A stretch of 64,000 bases of DNA from Pseudobacteroides cellulosolvens ATCC 35603 = DSM 2933 (GTDB lineage Bacteria; Bacillota; Clostridia; Acetivibrionales; DSM-2933). A program made the position numbers and the translations under genes. How positions within the stretch are numbered: the stretch's first letter is position 1; the number at the start of each line of letters is the position of its first letter. Below the pieces are notes generated by a model, which saw nothing but the letters and a program-made list of their open reading frames with translations, searched no databases and was not told the DNA's origin. Below, in pieces: positions 34,919 to 42,795 of this stretch. The DNA is taken from the NCBI RefSeq assembly GCF_001262605.1, contig NZ_LGTC01000001.1, positions 6,336,001-6,400,000 of the forward strand, read 5' to 3'.

Positions 34919-36127
34919 ATGAATATTACAAGAATTATGGATATTAAGAAAAGAATATTTGCATTTGTGATGGTATTAGTATTTTGTGTTTCGTTTAGTG
35001 CTGCTGGGGCTGAAGAAAAAATTAAAATCGTAATTAACAATAACCAGCTTAAGATTGATGTAGATCCATATGTTGAAAATGGAAGAACTTTAGTACCAAT
35101 GAGAGCTGTTTTTGAATCTCTTGGGGCAACAGTTAGTTGGGATGGGGAGTCAAGAACTGTTACAGGGATAAAAGGAAGCACAACTGTAGTGCTTAAAATT
35201 GATGTTGTACAGGCATATGTTAACAGTGAGGTAAAGGTACTGGATGTTCCAGCACAAATAAAGGATGGCAGAACTTTTGTACCTATAAGGTTTATTTCAG
35301 AAAGTCTTGGAGCTAAAGTAAATTGGGATGGTGCTAATAGAACTATATCTATTGAAGAGACTATTACTCAGACAACTCTGTTAATTGATGGTAAATATAG
35401 AAAAATTGAAGTGGATGGTGGCGATATCAGAGGAAACAGAGAAAAGCTGGTTGTTGTTGATGTTGGTTATGGAGACAGGGAATATTGGGCTTACACTAAT
35501 GAATATGGACAGTTGATCAAAGTAACAGCTAAACAGATTATTCCTCAAAACCAATCAAAAGAGCCTGTTTTGGCAAATGGTCGTTATTTTAAAGATGAAG
35601 CTAAAGTACTTGGTACGGAGCGAGAAGATTTAGATGAAGGTCATGTTATTGCGGATTCATTGGGTGGTGTATCAAATGCCTATAATATCACACCTCAGAA
35701 TAGTGTATTAAACCGTTATGGAGATCAGGCTTATATGGAAAAGGTTATTCGAGATGCGGGTGGTTGCACAGACTTTATCGCCATTATCACCTATCCTGAT
35801 ACAAAAACCCAAATTCCCAGCCACTACAGTTTCAAATATACATTAAAGGGTAATGTGATTCAAGATGAATTTGATAATGTGAATCCCGATGTTGTTAATC
35901 AAACACTCAATAAAACAACAACTCCTACTATCAAGCCAACTCCTACTACTAAACCAAATATATCGACTACATCAGACAACGATATCTCTCGGATTGATAC
36001 TAACAATAATGGAAAAGTAACAATTGCTGAAGCTAAAGCTGCTGGATTTAAAATGCCCATTACCAGAGAACACTGGCTTTATAAGTATATGGATGACAAA
36101 GATGGGGACGGCATGGTTGGGGAATAA
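34919..36127 (+). CDS. Secreted stalk-domain protein with DNA/RNA non-specific nuclease and EF-hand-like tail
   Basis: 402 residues from ATG 34919 (TAAGAGG 6 bases upstream). Signal peptide ~1-30 (FAFVMVLVFCVSFSAAGAEE). Residues ~35-145: copper-amine-oxidase N-terminal 'stalk' repeats (NGRTLVPMRAVFESLGA; DGRTFVPIRFISESLGA). Residues ~175-300: non-specific nuclease domain with DEGHVIADSLGG, where the His of GHVIAD is in the active-site position, and NITPQNSVLNRYG. A Thr/Pro linker leads to a Ca-binding tail (DTNNNGKVTIAEAKAAG; DDKDGDGMVGE) like that of DNA-entry and competence nucleases. Probably a cell-surface nuclease for DNA use, or a secreted toxin; no immunity gene is adjacent. Confidence 0.85.
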   Translation: MNITRIMDIKKRIFAFVMVLVFCVSFSAAGAEEKIKIVINNNQLKIDVDPYVENGRTLVPMRAVFESLGATVSWDGESRTVTGIKGSTTVVLKIDVVQAYVNSEVKVLDVPAQIKDGRTFVPIRFISESLGAKVNWDGANRTISIEETITQTTLLIDGKYRKIEVDGGDIRGNREKLVVVDVGYGDREYWAYTNEYGQLIKVTAKQIIPQNQSKEPVLANGRYFKDEAKVLGTEREDLDEGHVIADSLGGVSNAYNITPQNSVLNRYGDQAYMEKVIRDAGGCTDFIAIITYPDTKTQIPSHYSFKYTLKGNVIQDEFDNVNPDVVNQTLNKTTTPTIKPTPTTKPNISTTSDNDISRIDTNNNGKVTIAEAKAAGFKMPITREHWLYKYMDDKDGDGMVGE

Positions 36128-36451
36128 ACTGATTTAGGTATTTTTGCCACCCCCCAAAAAGGTATAATAAGGCCTAATGGGAGCATCCGTGTCATCAGGG
36201 GCATCAGGGGCAAAGTAGATTTGAAAGGTAGTAAAATAGCCTATTTCGTAGATTGCCTTTTTTATAAATCTTGAATTTCATTTATATGCTTCAGATCATT
36301 GATATGGCTGATTTCAAAATTTACTTTGCCTTTGGTTACAGCTATGCTCCCATTAGGCCCATAAAATAAAAACAGCTTCTCGCAAAAGCCGTTTTTAAAA
36401 CATCTGTTATGTTAATTTATGGATTTGCCTTGCAGTACATGACAGCTACCC
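36128..36451. repeat. Gene-free stretch with repeated and inverted fragments
   Basis: GGCCTAATGGGAGCAT (36171-36186) has an exact inverted partner at 36344-36359. CAAAGTAGATTTGAAAGG and the following GTAGTAAAATAGC (36210 onward) recur inverted at 39401-39435. GGGAGCATCCGTG also occurs at 4478-4490 inside the Tn3-type element. No gene is seen. The copy at 39.4 kb is the end of a small gene, so this is probably a fragment of a repeat family. Confidence 0.55.
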
Positions 36452-36700
36452 CTAATACAGCTTATATTCCCCATCAATCTTACCCACTACAGAATCCAAA
36501 TTATGTATGTATTTATAAGCTATTCCATATCTATTAATAATACTAATTAAATCACTCAAAGTACTCTTTGGTGAACTGTCTTTCAATTTATTAAAAATTT
36601 CATTTAAAAGTTTATCATCACTTGTATTCATCCAAATTACTTTTGACAAGTTAAAAAATATTACTTTATAAATCTTTCCATCACCTTTGAAAAACAACAT
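36452..36700 (-). CDS. Hypothetical protein, 82 aa
   Basis: Lys/Asn-rich small soluble protein (DDKLLNEIFNKLKDSSPKST). Ribosome site AGAAAGAAG is weak. No family recognised; lies in a run of minus-strand island genes. Confidence 0.45.
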   Translation of the reverse strand: MLFFKGDGKIYKVIFFNLSKVIWMNTSDDKLLNEIFNKLKDSSPKSTLSDLISIINRYGIAYKYIHNLDSVVGKIDGEYKLY

Positions 36701-36767
36701 TTTTATTTCTTCTTTCTATTACCAGAAAATATTTTATATTCAATCATTAATCCACCATTCCCAACAA

Positions 36768-37247
36768 TCACTCTTGTTCACTTATTAATGAGAATGTACA
36801 TCTTTTTAATTTTATTGTATTACCCTCTACACTTTCAATAGTTCCACGGAGATTATATTTTCGTTCATTCCGCAGTACTAGTAATTTTGAAGTATGCCAT
36901 TTATATAATTTACTGTCAAAACCTTTAAATGTATAAACAATTTTCTTATTACAGTCTCCAACATGGTTAACTGCTGTTACAGTCAAATTAATTTTTTCGC
37001 CTGTTCTATCTTTCTTTTCAACTTTTATCAGTTCTTGAACTAGTTGGTTATTTGATTTAGTTTCAATTGTATTGAGTTCATTATTATTATCAGTTTCGAT
37101 AAGAAAATGGTTAATACCTTTTTCGGCTATTTTTACACCAACTGTCATATCATTTTGTACCAACACCTTCACTTCAATATCATCATCTGTGATTTGGCTT
37201 AAAATTTGCTTTAACTTACCAACTGTCATTGACACTAGAAATATCAC
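36768..37247 (-). CDS. Hypothetical protein with OB-fold-like C-terminal region
   Basis: Up to 159 residues; GTG 37247 next to AAAGGAGG, or ATG 37229. The C-terminal half has the pattern YTFKGFDSKLYKWHTSK ... YNLRGTIESVEGNTIKLKRC. It resembles a recurring domain in phage and plasmid proteins (YxWKTS ... GTVKEHxxxxGxKxTxLxRC) thought to be OB-like; I make that link from memory of the pattern. N-terminal half: GKLKQILSQITDDDIEVKVL. Probably a mobile-element protein of unknown role. Confidence 0.55.
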   Translation of the reverse strand: MIFLVSMTVGKLKQILSQITDDDIEVKVLVQNDMTVGVKIAEKGINHFLIETDNNNELNTIETKSNNQLVQELIKVEKKDRTGEKINLTVTAVNHVGDCNKKIVYTFKGFDSKLYKWHTSKLLVLRNERKYNLRGTIESVEGNTIKLKRCTFSLISEQE

Positions 37248-37374
37248 TCCCTCCTTTAAAAATGCGGTTTATCAACCATAAATTAACCATTTCCCGGAGA
37301 CTAGAAAGTTTCCCCACCGTTTAATATTTAATATTATATCAGTGAGTGCAGATCTCATCCAGAGATCCTGATTC

Positions 37375-37944
37375 CTATAGATTCAAGTTCAAGTAAACAT
37401 CATCCATCTGGTCCCTGGTTATTCCTATATATGCAAGAGTAACACTTGGTGCTGAATGGTTCAGGAGCTTCTGGATCAAAGTTATATCTACACCGGTTTG
37501 ATATGCCTGGTAGGCAAATGTTTTTCTCATAGTGTGGGACCCAATCTTCTCGGTTATGCCTGCAGCTCTTGCAGCTCTGTTAATTACCTTATAAGCCTGG
37601 TTTCTAAGGAGAGCTCCACCACCCTTCCTGGATGGGAATAGTGCCTCATCAAATGAATAATTTCCACGCAGCTTGAGATATTCTTTAATAGCCTTTTTTG
37701 CAGTATCTGATATTGGAAAATCTTTTGTCTTTCCGGTTTTCTTTTCTCTCATCTGGATCCGGTTCCTGGGTTGCTTCTTTTCATCTATGACATCAGATAT
37801 TTTAAGGTTAAGAAGATCGCTTATCCGGAGAGCTGAATTGATTCCCAGGGTAAATAAGCAGTAGTCCCTGAAGTTGGAACCTTTCAAGTAAGTTTTTATA
37901 TACTCTATTTGATTTTTTTCTCTTATTGGTTGAACAAACTCCAT
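37375..37944 (-). CDS. Short tyrosine recombinase/integrase (catalytic domain only)
   Basis: 189 residues: NSALRISDLLNLK (first Arg), KTGKTKDFPIS (Lys), SHTMRKTFAYQAYQTG (His-x-x-Arg), LLNHSAPSVTLAYIG (His and Tyr). Only a short N-terminal segment precedes the catalytic domain, as in a common clostridial integrase group. A second, partial copy of its 3' end lies at 39600-39716. It may move the flanking island genes. The start is supported by a CAGGAGAATGTGAC leader. Confidence 0.88.
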   Translation of the reverse strand: MEFVQPIREKNQIEYIKTYLKGSNFRDYCLFTLGINSALRISDLLNLKISDVIDEKKQPRNRIQMREKKTGKTKDFPISDTAKKAIKEYLKLRGNYSFDEALFPSRKGGGALLRNQAYKVINRAARAAGITEKIGSHTMRKTFAYQAYQTGVDITLIQKLLNHSAPSVTLAYIGITRDQMDDVYLNLNL

Positions 37945-37964
37945 GTCACATTCTCCTGTTCTTC

Positions 37965-38162
37965 TTACTTTAATATATCATCCAAATGAATTTGCCTATC
38001 TTCAGAAAGCTCATCTTCCATACATTGTCTATGTAATTCCATATCTCCTTTTATATACTTAATTGCATATGCAACCATGCCATTCTCATCTGCAGGAAAG
38101 CAAAAAACAATTTGTGCAGTATATTTTTTATATCTTACATGCTGGCCAGGTGCATATTTCAT
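37965..38162 (-). CDS. Hypothetical protein, 65 aa
   Basis: GCAGGAGGTAAATA precedes the ATG. YAPGQHVRYKKYTAQIVFCF at the N-terminus suggests a small SH3-like beta-barrel (KOW-like) start; C-terminus acidic. Found 20 bp upstream of the integrase gene on the same strand, so possibly co-transcribed. Confidence 0.6.
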   Translation of the reverse strand: MKYAPGQHVRYKKYTAQIVFCFPADENGMVAYAIKYIKGDMELHRQCMEDELSEDRQIHLDDILK

Positions 38163-38254
38163 TATTTACCTCCTGCTTTTTGCTCCACCGTTTACTTTGG
38201 GACCTGGATTATGTCATTTAATGTTCCTTAACTACAAACACCCAAGTATTTGCA

Positions 38255-38938
38255 TCACTTGATATTTTTATTACTTAAATATACTTTTTGCATATCATAA
38301 TCAGCATTAAAATAAAATAATGAATCTTTATTTTTAAAACCTAAAGCCTCCCAAAATCTTATCAACTTCTTCTCAAGAAACACACATTCTCCATTACTAT
38401 TCTTATCCTCTTTTTGAGGGTCATATATTGGTCTAGGCTCTGTTATAAGATAACCTACATTGCGATTGAATTGTGTTTCGAGTGCATTTGGTAAAAGTAA
38501 CATAGCACAAGTCCCATACCTATTATTCCTATATTCAGGTTCAATATATAAAGAATCTATTGAAAATATATTATCACTAATGATAGATACTTCATCACCT
38601 TCTAAATCACTCGGAAGATTATATATGTCAAAAGTATACTGATCAATATCGTTGAATGCTTCGTCTATATCAGCATCATCTTTTTCACATTTTTCAATAT
38701 CATAGTATTTCCCATGGATAGAACCAACAATGATTTCTTTGCTCAGATCTTTGTTATGTACAACTATATCAAATGATATTCCTACTAAATACTTTTCATA
38801 AGGTGAAGCATTCTCTTCAAATGTAGTTTTACCTTTTAAAAGTTCATTAATATTTATAGGCACTGGTTGCCCAAATCCATTACAGTATGATTCTAGCTTT
38901 CCTTTCAAGCTTATATTTTTCCAATTTTTTTCAGCCAT
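38255..38938 (-). CDS. GNAT-like acetyltransferase-fold protein
   Basis: 227 residues from ATG 38938 (AAAGGAGATAATT). Residues ~125-215 fit the GNAT fold: SIDSLYIEPEYRNNRYGTCA, where YRNNRYG corresponds to the acetyl-CoA loop (R/Q-x-x-G-x-G/A, imperfect), then LEKKLIRFWEALGFK, the typical alpha4-beta7 end. The N-terminal ~110 residues are not recognised. Substrate unknown; a role in toxin/antitoxin or antibiotic modification cannot be excluded. Confidence 0.6.
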   Translation of the reverse strand: MAEKNWKNISLKGKLESYCNGFGQPVPININELLKGKTTFEENASPYEKYLVGISFDIVVHNKDLSKEIIVGSIHGKYYDIEKCEKDDADIDEAFNDIDQYTFDIYNLPSDLEGDEVSIISDNIFSIDSLYIEPEYRNNRYGTCAMLLLPNALETQFNRNVGYLITEPRPIYDPQKEDKNSNGECVFLEKKLIRFWEALGFKNKDSLFYFNADYDMQKVYLSNKNIK

Positions 38939-39131
38939 AATTATCTCCTTTTTTTGTTCCGCCGTTTTCCTTTGGGGATGCATATCATTTAATTGTGAAG
39001 ATTTTTTATCAAATAATTTTGAAACTACTCAATATCTTCAGGTGCTTAAATGGTTCATATTATTATTATAATATACAATTTGAATCATTGGAAGCTATAT
39101 ACAATTTTTAACAATTCAATTTTAGATAATA

Positions 39132-39178
39132 AAAATGACCTCCACCCTTTTGCCCTGTAAGCGTGAAGGTCATTTTCC
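39132..39178 (+). terminator. Hairpin terminator
   Basis: AAAATGACCT (39132-39141) pairs with AGGTCATTTT (39167-39176). A-rich and T-rich flanks on the two sides allow use in both directions. Confidence 0.55.
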
Positions 39179-39415
39179 CGAAAGATACTCAATTCATTTA
39201 TGTATCTTTCAGTTATATGGATGGATAAGGTTATTAAAAATCTAAATTTTAGATATTTTTGCAGCTCCTCTTCAGGTAATCTATATGTTATAACTTTACT
39301 AGATCTTTTAACACTATTTTTACCTTTGTGTAGAAACGGAACATTTAAATACTTTAAAGCATATAGATCAAATTTAAGAGTTTAAAAAAAGTCAATCTGC
39401 CAAATAGCTATTTTA

Positions 39416-39558
39416 CTACCTTTCAAGTCTACTTTGCTCCATCAGGCCAATACCTTTGAACCGCTCAAGCATATCATAAGCCATCGCCGCGTCTATCTTA
39501 TTATATATGATTTCAGCTACAGCGTCTTTTGTCACAATTTCTATAATTCATCATTCAT
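39416..39558 (-). pseudogene. Small protein gene remnant, frameshifted
   Basis: From ATG 39558 the frame meets TAG after five codons; with one base added it reads EIVTKDAVAEIIYNKIDAAM, then AYDMLERFKGIGLMEQSRLE to a stop at 39416, giving ~47 residues. GGTGGGGTG is upstream. The 3' part (GLMEQSRLE region and beyond) is the segment repeated at 36.2 kb. Not in any family I know. Confidence 0.5.
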
Positions 39559-39599
39559 CAAATTCACCCCACCGTTTCACCATCCAGAGTCCTGATCCA

Positions 39600-39716
39600 G
39601 GATCCGGATTCCTATAGATTCAAATTTAAGTAAATCCATCTGGTCCCTGGTAATCCCTATATATGCAAGAGTAACATTTGGTGCTGAATGGTTCAGGAGC
39701 TTTTGGATCAAATTGT
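39600..39716 (-). pseudogene. Integrase 3'-end fragment
   Basis: About 117 bp nearly identical to the 3' end of the 37375-37944 integrase (same order: end of the recombinase coding region, CTATATATGCAAGAGTAAC, GGTGCTGAATGGTTCAGGAG). It holds the C-terminal His/Tyr box only and is cut off at AAATTGTGC. It shows that integrase-bearing segments have duplicated or recombined here. Confidence 0.75.
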
Positions 39717-39791
39717 GCTACATCTTGTACTTTTCTATATTTTGAAATATAATGAAATTGAGTAATTAACTATAAGTTGGAGGTGTACCAC

Positions 39792-39989
39792 TTGATTGAC
39801 TATTTAACTGTAAAAGAAACTGGATTAAAATGGAACATATCTGGTCGAATGGTAACTATATATTGCAATAACGGTAAAATTGGCGGTGCAATCAAAAAGG
39901 CAAACCTCTGGCTGATTCCTGTAGATGCAGAAAAACCCTTGGACGGAAGAACCATAAAGGCTAAGAAAGCGAGGAGTAAAAATGAATAA
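39792..39989 (+). CDS. Small HTH DNA-binding protein
   Basis: 65 residues from TTG 39792, which has GGAGGTG 7 bases upstream; the TTG at 39777 overlaps that ribosome site. IDYLTVKETGLKWNISGRMV is an excisionase-like helix-turn-helix, followed by KANLWLIPVDAEKP. It overlaps the hsdR start by 8 bp, so it is translated together with it and may regulate or assist the type I restriction locus. Confidence 0.7.
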   Translation: MIDYLTVKETGLKWNISGRMVTIYCNNGKIGGAIKKANLWLIPVDAEKPLDGRTIKAKKARSKNE

Positions 39990-40893
39990 AAAGATCATGT
40001 CTGAACAAGACATACGCACAAAATACATCACTCCAGCTATTCTTGCAGCAGGATGGGATAGGGACTTGCAATTGCGTGAAGAGGTTTCTTTTACAAAAGG
40101 AAAAATCACTGTACGCAGGAAAACCGTAAAACGTGGTAGGCAGAGGCGAGCGGATTATATTCTTTATTGGAAACCCAATATTCCGCTGGCTATTGTTGAG
40201 GCAAAAGACAATAATCATAGTATATCCGATGGAATGGAACAGGCACTGATCTATGCGGAAATTTTAGATATTCCATTCATATTCACATCAAATGGTGATG
40301 GTTTTGCTTTTTACGATAAAACTTCTCAAGGCACTGCAGTTCAGACAGAACTAACCTTAGATGAATTCCCCACTCCTGTAATGCTTTGGAATAAATATAA
40401 GGAACACAAAGGGATTAAGGAGGAAGCGGATAAGATTGTTTCCCAAGATTATTACTATAATCCCAATAATGAAAGAAAACCTCGGTATTACCAGTGTATT
40501 GCTGTCAACCGCACAGTAGAAGCGGTTGCTAACGGACAGGATAGAGTCCTCTTAACTATGGCAACAGGAACGGGCAAAACATATACAGCCTTTCAAATTA
40601 TTTACCGTCTTTGGAAGTCACGAACAAAGAAAAGAATTCTCTTCTTGGCAGATAGAAATGTTTTGGTTGATGATCCAATGCGTAAAGATTTCAAATTCTT
40701 TAATGCTGATAGCAATAACCGCAAAATGACAAAAATCAAAAACAAAGAGGTAGACAAAGCATACGAAATTTACTTTGCAATCTATCAAGGTGTAACTGGA
40801 CAAGAAGATTTTGCTGAAACATACAAAGAATTTTCGTCGGACTTTTTTGATTTAATTATTGTGGATGAAGCTGTTATACTTGGACTAAATTAG
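39982..40893 (+). pseudogene. hsdR: Type I restriction enzyme R subunit (HsdR), truncated
   Basis: The N-terminal 295 residues of HsdR: nuclease domain with RRADYILYWKPNIPLAIVEAKD (D...ExK), then helicase motif I TMATGTGKTYTAFQ and the start of motif II (DLIIVDE). After VDE the sequence leaves the family, where CHRG would be expected, and stops seven codons later. Two thirds of HsdR (rest of the helicase, C-terminal domain) and hsdM/hsdS are absent. The break coincides with the start of the conjugative-element segment. Confidence 0.88.
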
Positions 40894-40940
40894 AAAACCT
40901 TTTAAACACAAGGGTTTCACTGATTTAGTCCAATTTTTTT
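40880..40940 (+). terminator. Nested hairpin terminator at hsdR/element junction
   Basis: TTGGACTAAAT (40880-40890) pairs with ATTTAGTCCAA (40923-40933), enclosing a GAAAACC/GGGTTTC hairpin, followed by seven T. It spans the stop codon of the truncated hsdR and precedes parA. Confidence 0.75.
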
Positions 40941-40988
40941 ATGCCCAAAAAGGCAAATAACAGCAGTTTTGAGGAGGTTAAGATACGA

Positions 40989-41783
40989 ATGTGTAAAATT
41001 ATAGCGGTGGCGAACCAAAAAGGTGGTGTCGCCAAAACAACCAGTGTCCGAAACATGGCATATTCTCTTGGAGAACTTGGTAAGCGGGTATTGGCAGTGG
41101 ACTTTGACCCGCAGGCCAATTTGACAGCATCTTTTGTGGACGACAGCACTTCTGTTCATATAACTATTGCAGATGTTATGAACAAAGCTATGGATGAGGA
41201 AGAACTGCCAAATAAGGTAGAGTACATTCATTCTCATGGTAAAGTAGATTTTATTCCGAGCAGTATTCATTTATCTGTTGTAGAAGCTAATCTGCGTATG
41301 GAAATGGGGAGTGAGAAATTACTCTCGAACATCCTGGAACCGCTACGCGACGATTATGATTTTATCCTCATTGATACAAATCCTTCGTTAGGTCCGTTGA
41401 CCATTAATGCACTATCAGCTGCCGATAGCGTAATCATTCCGATCAACCCCGAATATTACGCAACAATGGGCCTTACAGACTTGACGAAAACCATTTTAAA
41501 AATCAGAAAGAGAATTAACCCTGGAATTCAGTTTGAAGGAATCTTGATGACGATGTGCGATATGCAAACCAATCTTCACAAGGAAGTCTGTGCTGAAGTT
41601 ACAGAAGCCTATGGTAACGGGATGAAAATTTTTAAAATGCAGATTCCACGATCTATTCGAGTGGGTGAAGCAAATCGTTACGGCATGAGTGTCATAGATT
41701 TTGATAGAAAGTCAAAGGCAGGACTTGCATACAGTGAAGTTGCAAAGGAGCTGATATCGAATGGTAACAAGGCCAACAGCTAA
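40989..41783 (+). CDS. parA: ParA/Soj-type partition ATPase
   Basis: 264 residues from ATG 40989 (GAGGAGG upstream; a longer in-frame start at 40941 lies in the terminator). MCKIIAVANQKGGVAKTT is the deviant Walker A with both Lys, then LAVDFDPQANLTASF (motif A') and FILIDTNPSLGPLTINAL (motif B). First gene of the conjugative-element segment, overlapping parB by 23 bp. Such ParA proteins help keep the excised element in the cell line. Confidence 0.92.
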   Translation: MCKIIAVANQKGGVAKTTSVRNMAYSLGELGKRVLAVDFDPQANLTASFVDDSTSVHITIADVMNKAMDEEELPNKVEYIHSHGKVDFIPSSIHLSVVEANLRMEMGSEKLLSNILEPLRDDYDFILIDTNPSLGPLTINALSAADSVIIPINPEYYATMGLTDLTKTILKIRKRINPGIQFEGILMTMCDMQTNLHKEVCAEVTEAYGNGMKIFKMQIPRSIRVGEANRYGMSVIDFDRKSKAGLAYSEVAKELISNGNKANS

Positions 41784-42795
41784 GAAAGTTAAATCTCTTG
41801 ATGAATTATTGCAGGCTGCTGAACCAGCATCAATGCCATCTAAATCAGGAGATAATGGGATTTTGATGATACCTTTTAATAAAATCAGACCATATCAAAA
41901 TCACCCGTTTCGCTTATATAGCGACGAGCGATTGGATGACTTGGTAGAGAGCATCAAATCAAATGGGATTTTGATGCCGATGATCGTAAGAAGAATTGAA
42001 TCTGACGAAAACGGCTATGAATATGAAATGCTTGCCGGTCATAATCGAATGAATGGAGCAAAACTGGCAGGACTTACAGAAGGCCCTTGTATTGTAAAGG
42101 ACAGCTTGTCTGATGAAGAAGCCCTCATGTATGTGGTAGAAACAAATGTAATTCAGCGCTCCTTTACAGATATGCTGCCGTCGGAAAAAGCGGCCGTGCT
42201 TGCTCTAAGGCACTCTAAAATGTTTTCACAGGGCAAAAGAAATGACATCATCAACGAGTTAATAAGGCTCGAAAACCCTGAATATAAAGGGAGTGACGAA
42301 ACTTGTTCCCCACTGGGGAACAAGTTAAAATCTCTCGATAAAGTAGGGATTGAATATGGACTTTCAAGAAATACTGTTGCCCGTTTGTTAAGAGTTGATA
42401 AACTGATCGCCGGTTTAAAGCACAGGGTTGACTGCGATGAAATCTCCCTGCGATGTGCGGTTGATCTTTCATACCTTGCTGATACGGAGCAAGAAGAAGT
42501 TGAAAAGGTTCTTTCGGAAAATGAGTTCAAAGTGGATATGAAAAAGACTGAAATGCTTAGGAGCTATTCAGCAAACAGCAAGCTTAACGAGAAAACCACA
42601 TATCAGATTCTATCAGGTGAAATAAACAGAAAACCAAAATCATCATCGGCTCCATCGATTAAAATCAAACATAAAGTTTACTCCAAATTTTTTTCGCCTG
42701 ATTCCAAGACAAGTGAAATTGAAAAGGTGGTGGAAGAAGCGCTTGAACTATATTTCCAAACCTACCCTGACAGAAAGGAGGCTAACACTGCTTGA
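41761..42795 (+). CDS. parB: ParB/Spo0J-like partition protein
   Basis: 344 residues. The N-terminal ParB domain has IPFNKIRPYQNHPFRLYSDE and EYEMLAGHNRMNGAKLAGL (the GxxRxxA-like box as GHNRMNGA), then an HTH region (LDKVGIEYGLSRNTVARLLR) for site binding. C-terminal dimerisation tail. Overlaps parA; its stop overlaps the TTG start of the next gene. Confidence 0.9.
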   Translation: MVTRPTAKKVKSLDELLQAAEPASMPSKSGDNGILMIPFNKIRPYQNHPFRLYSDERLDDLVESIKSNGILMPMIVRRIESDENGYEYEMLAGHNRMNGAKLAGLTEGPCIVKDSLSDEEALMYVVETNVIQRSFTDMLPSEKAAVLALRHSKMFSQGKRNDIINELIRLENPEYKGSDETCSPLGNKLKSLDKVGIEYGLSRNTVARLLRVDKLIAGLKHRVDCDEISLRCAVDLSYLADTEQEEVEKVLSENEFKVDMKKTEMLRSYSANSKLNEKTTYQILSGEINRKPKSSSAPSIKIKHKVYSKFFSPDSKTSEIEKVVEEALELYFQTYPDRKEANTA

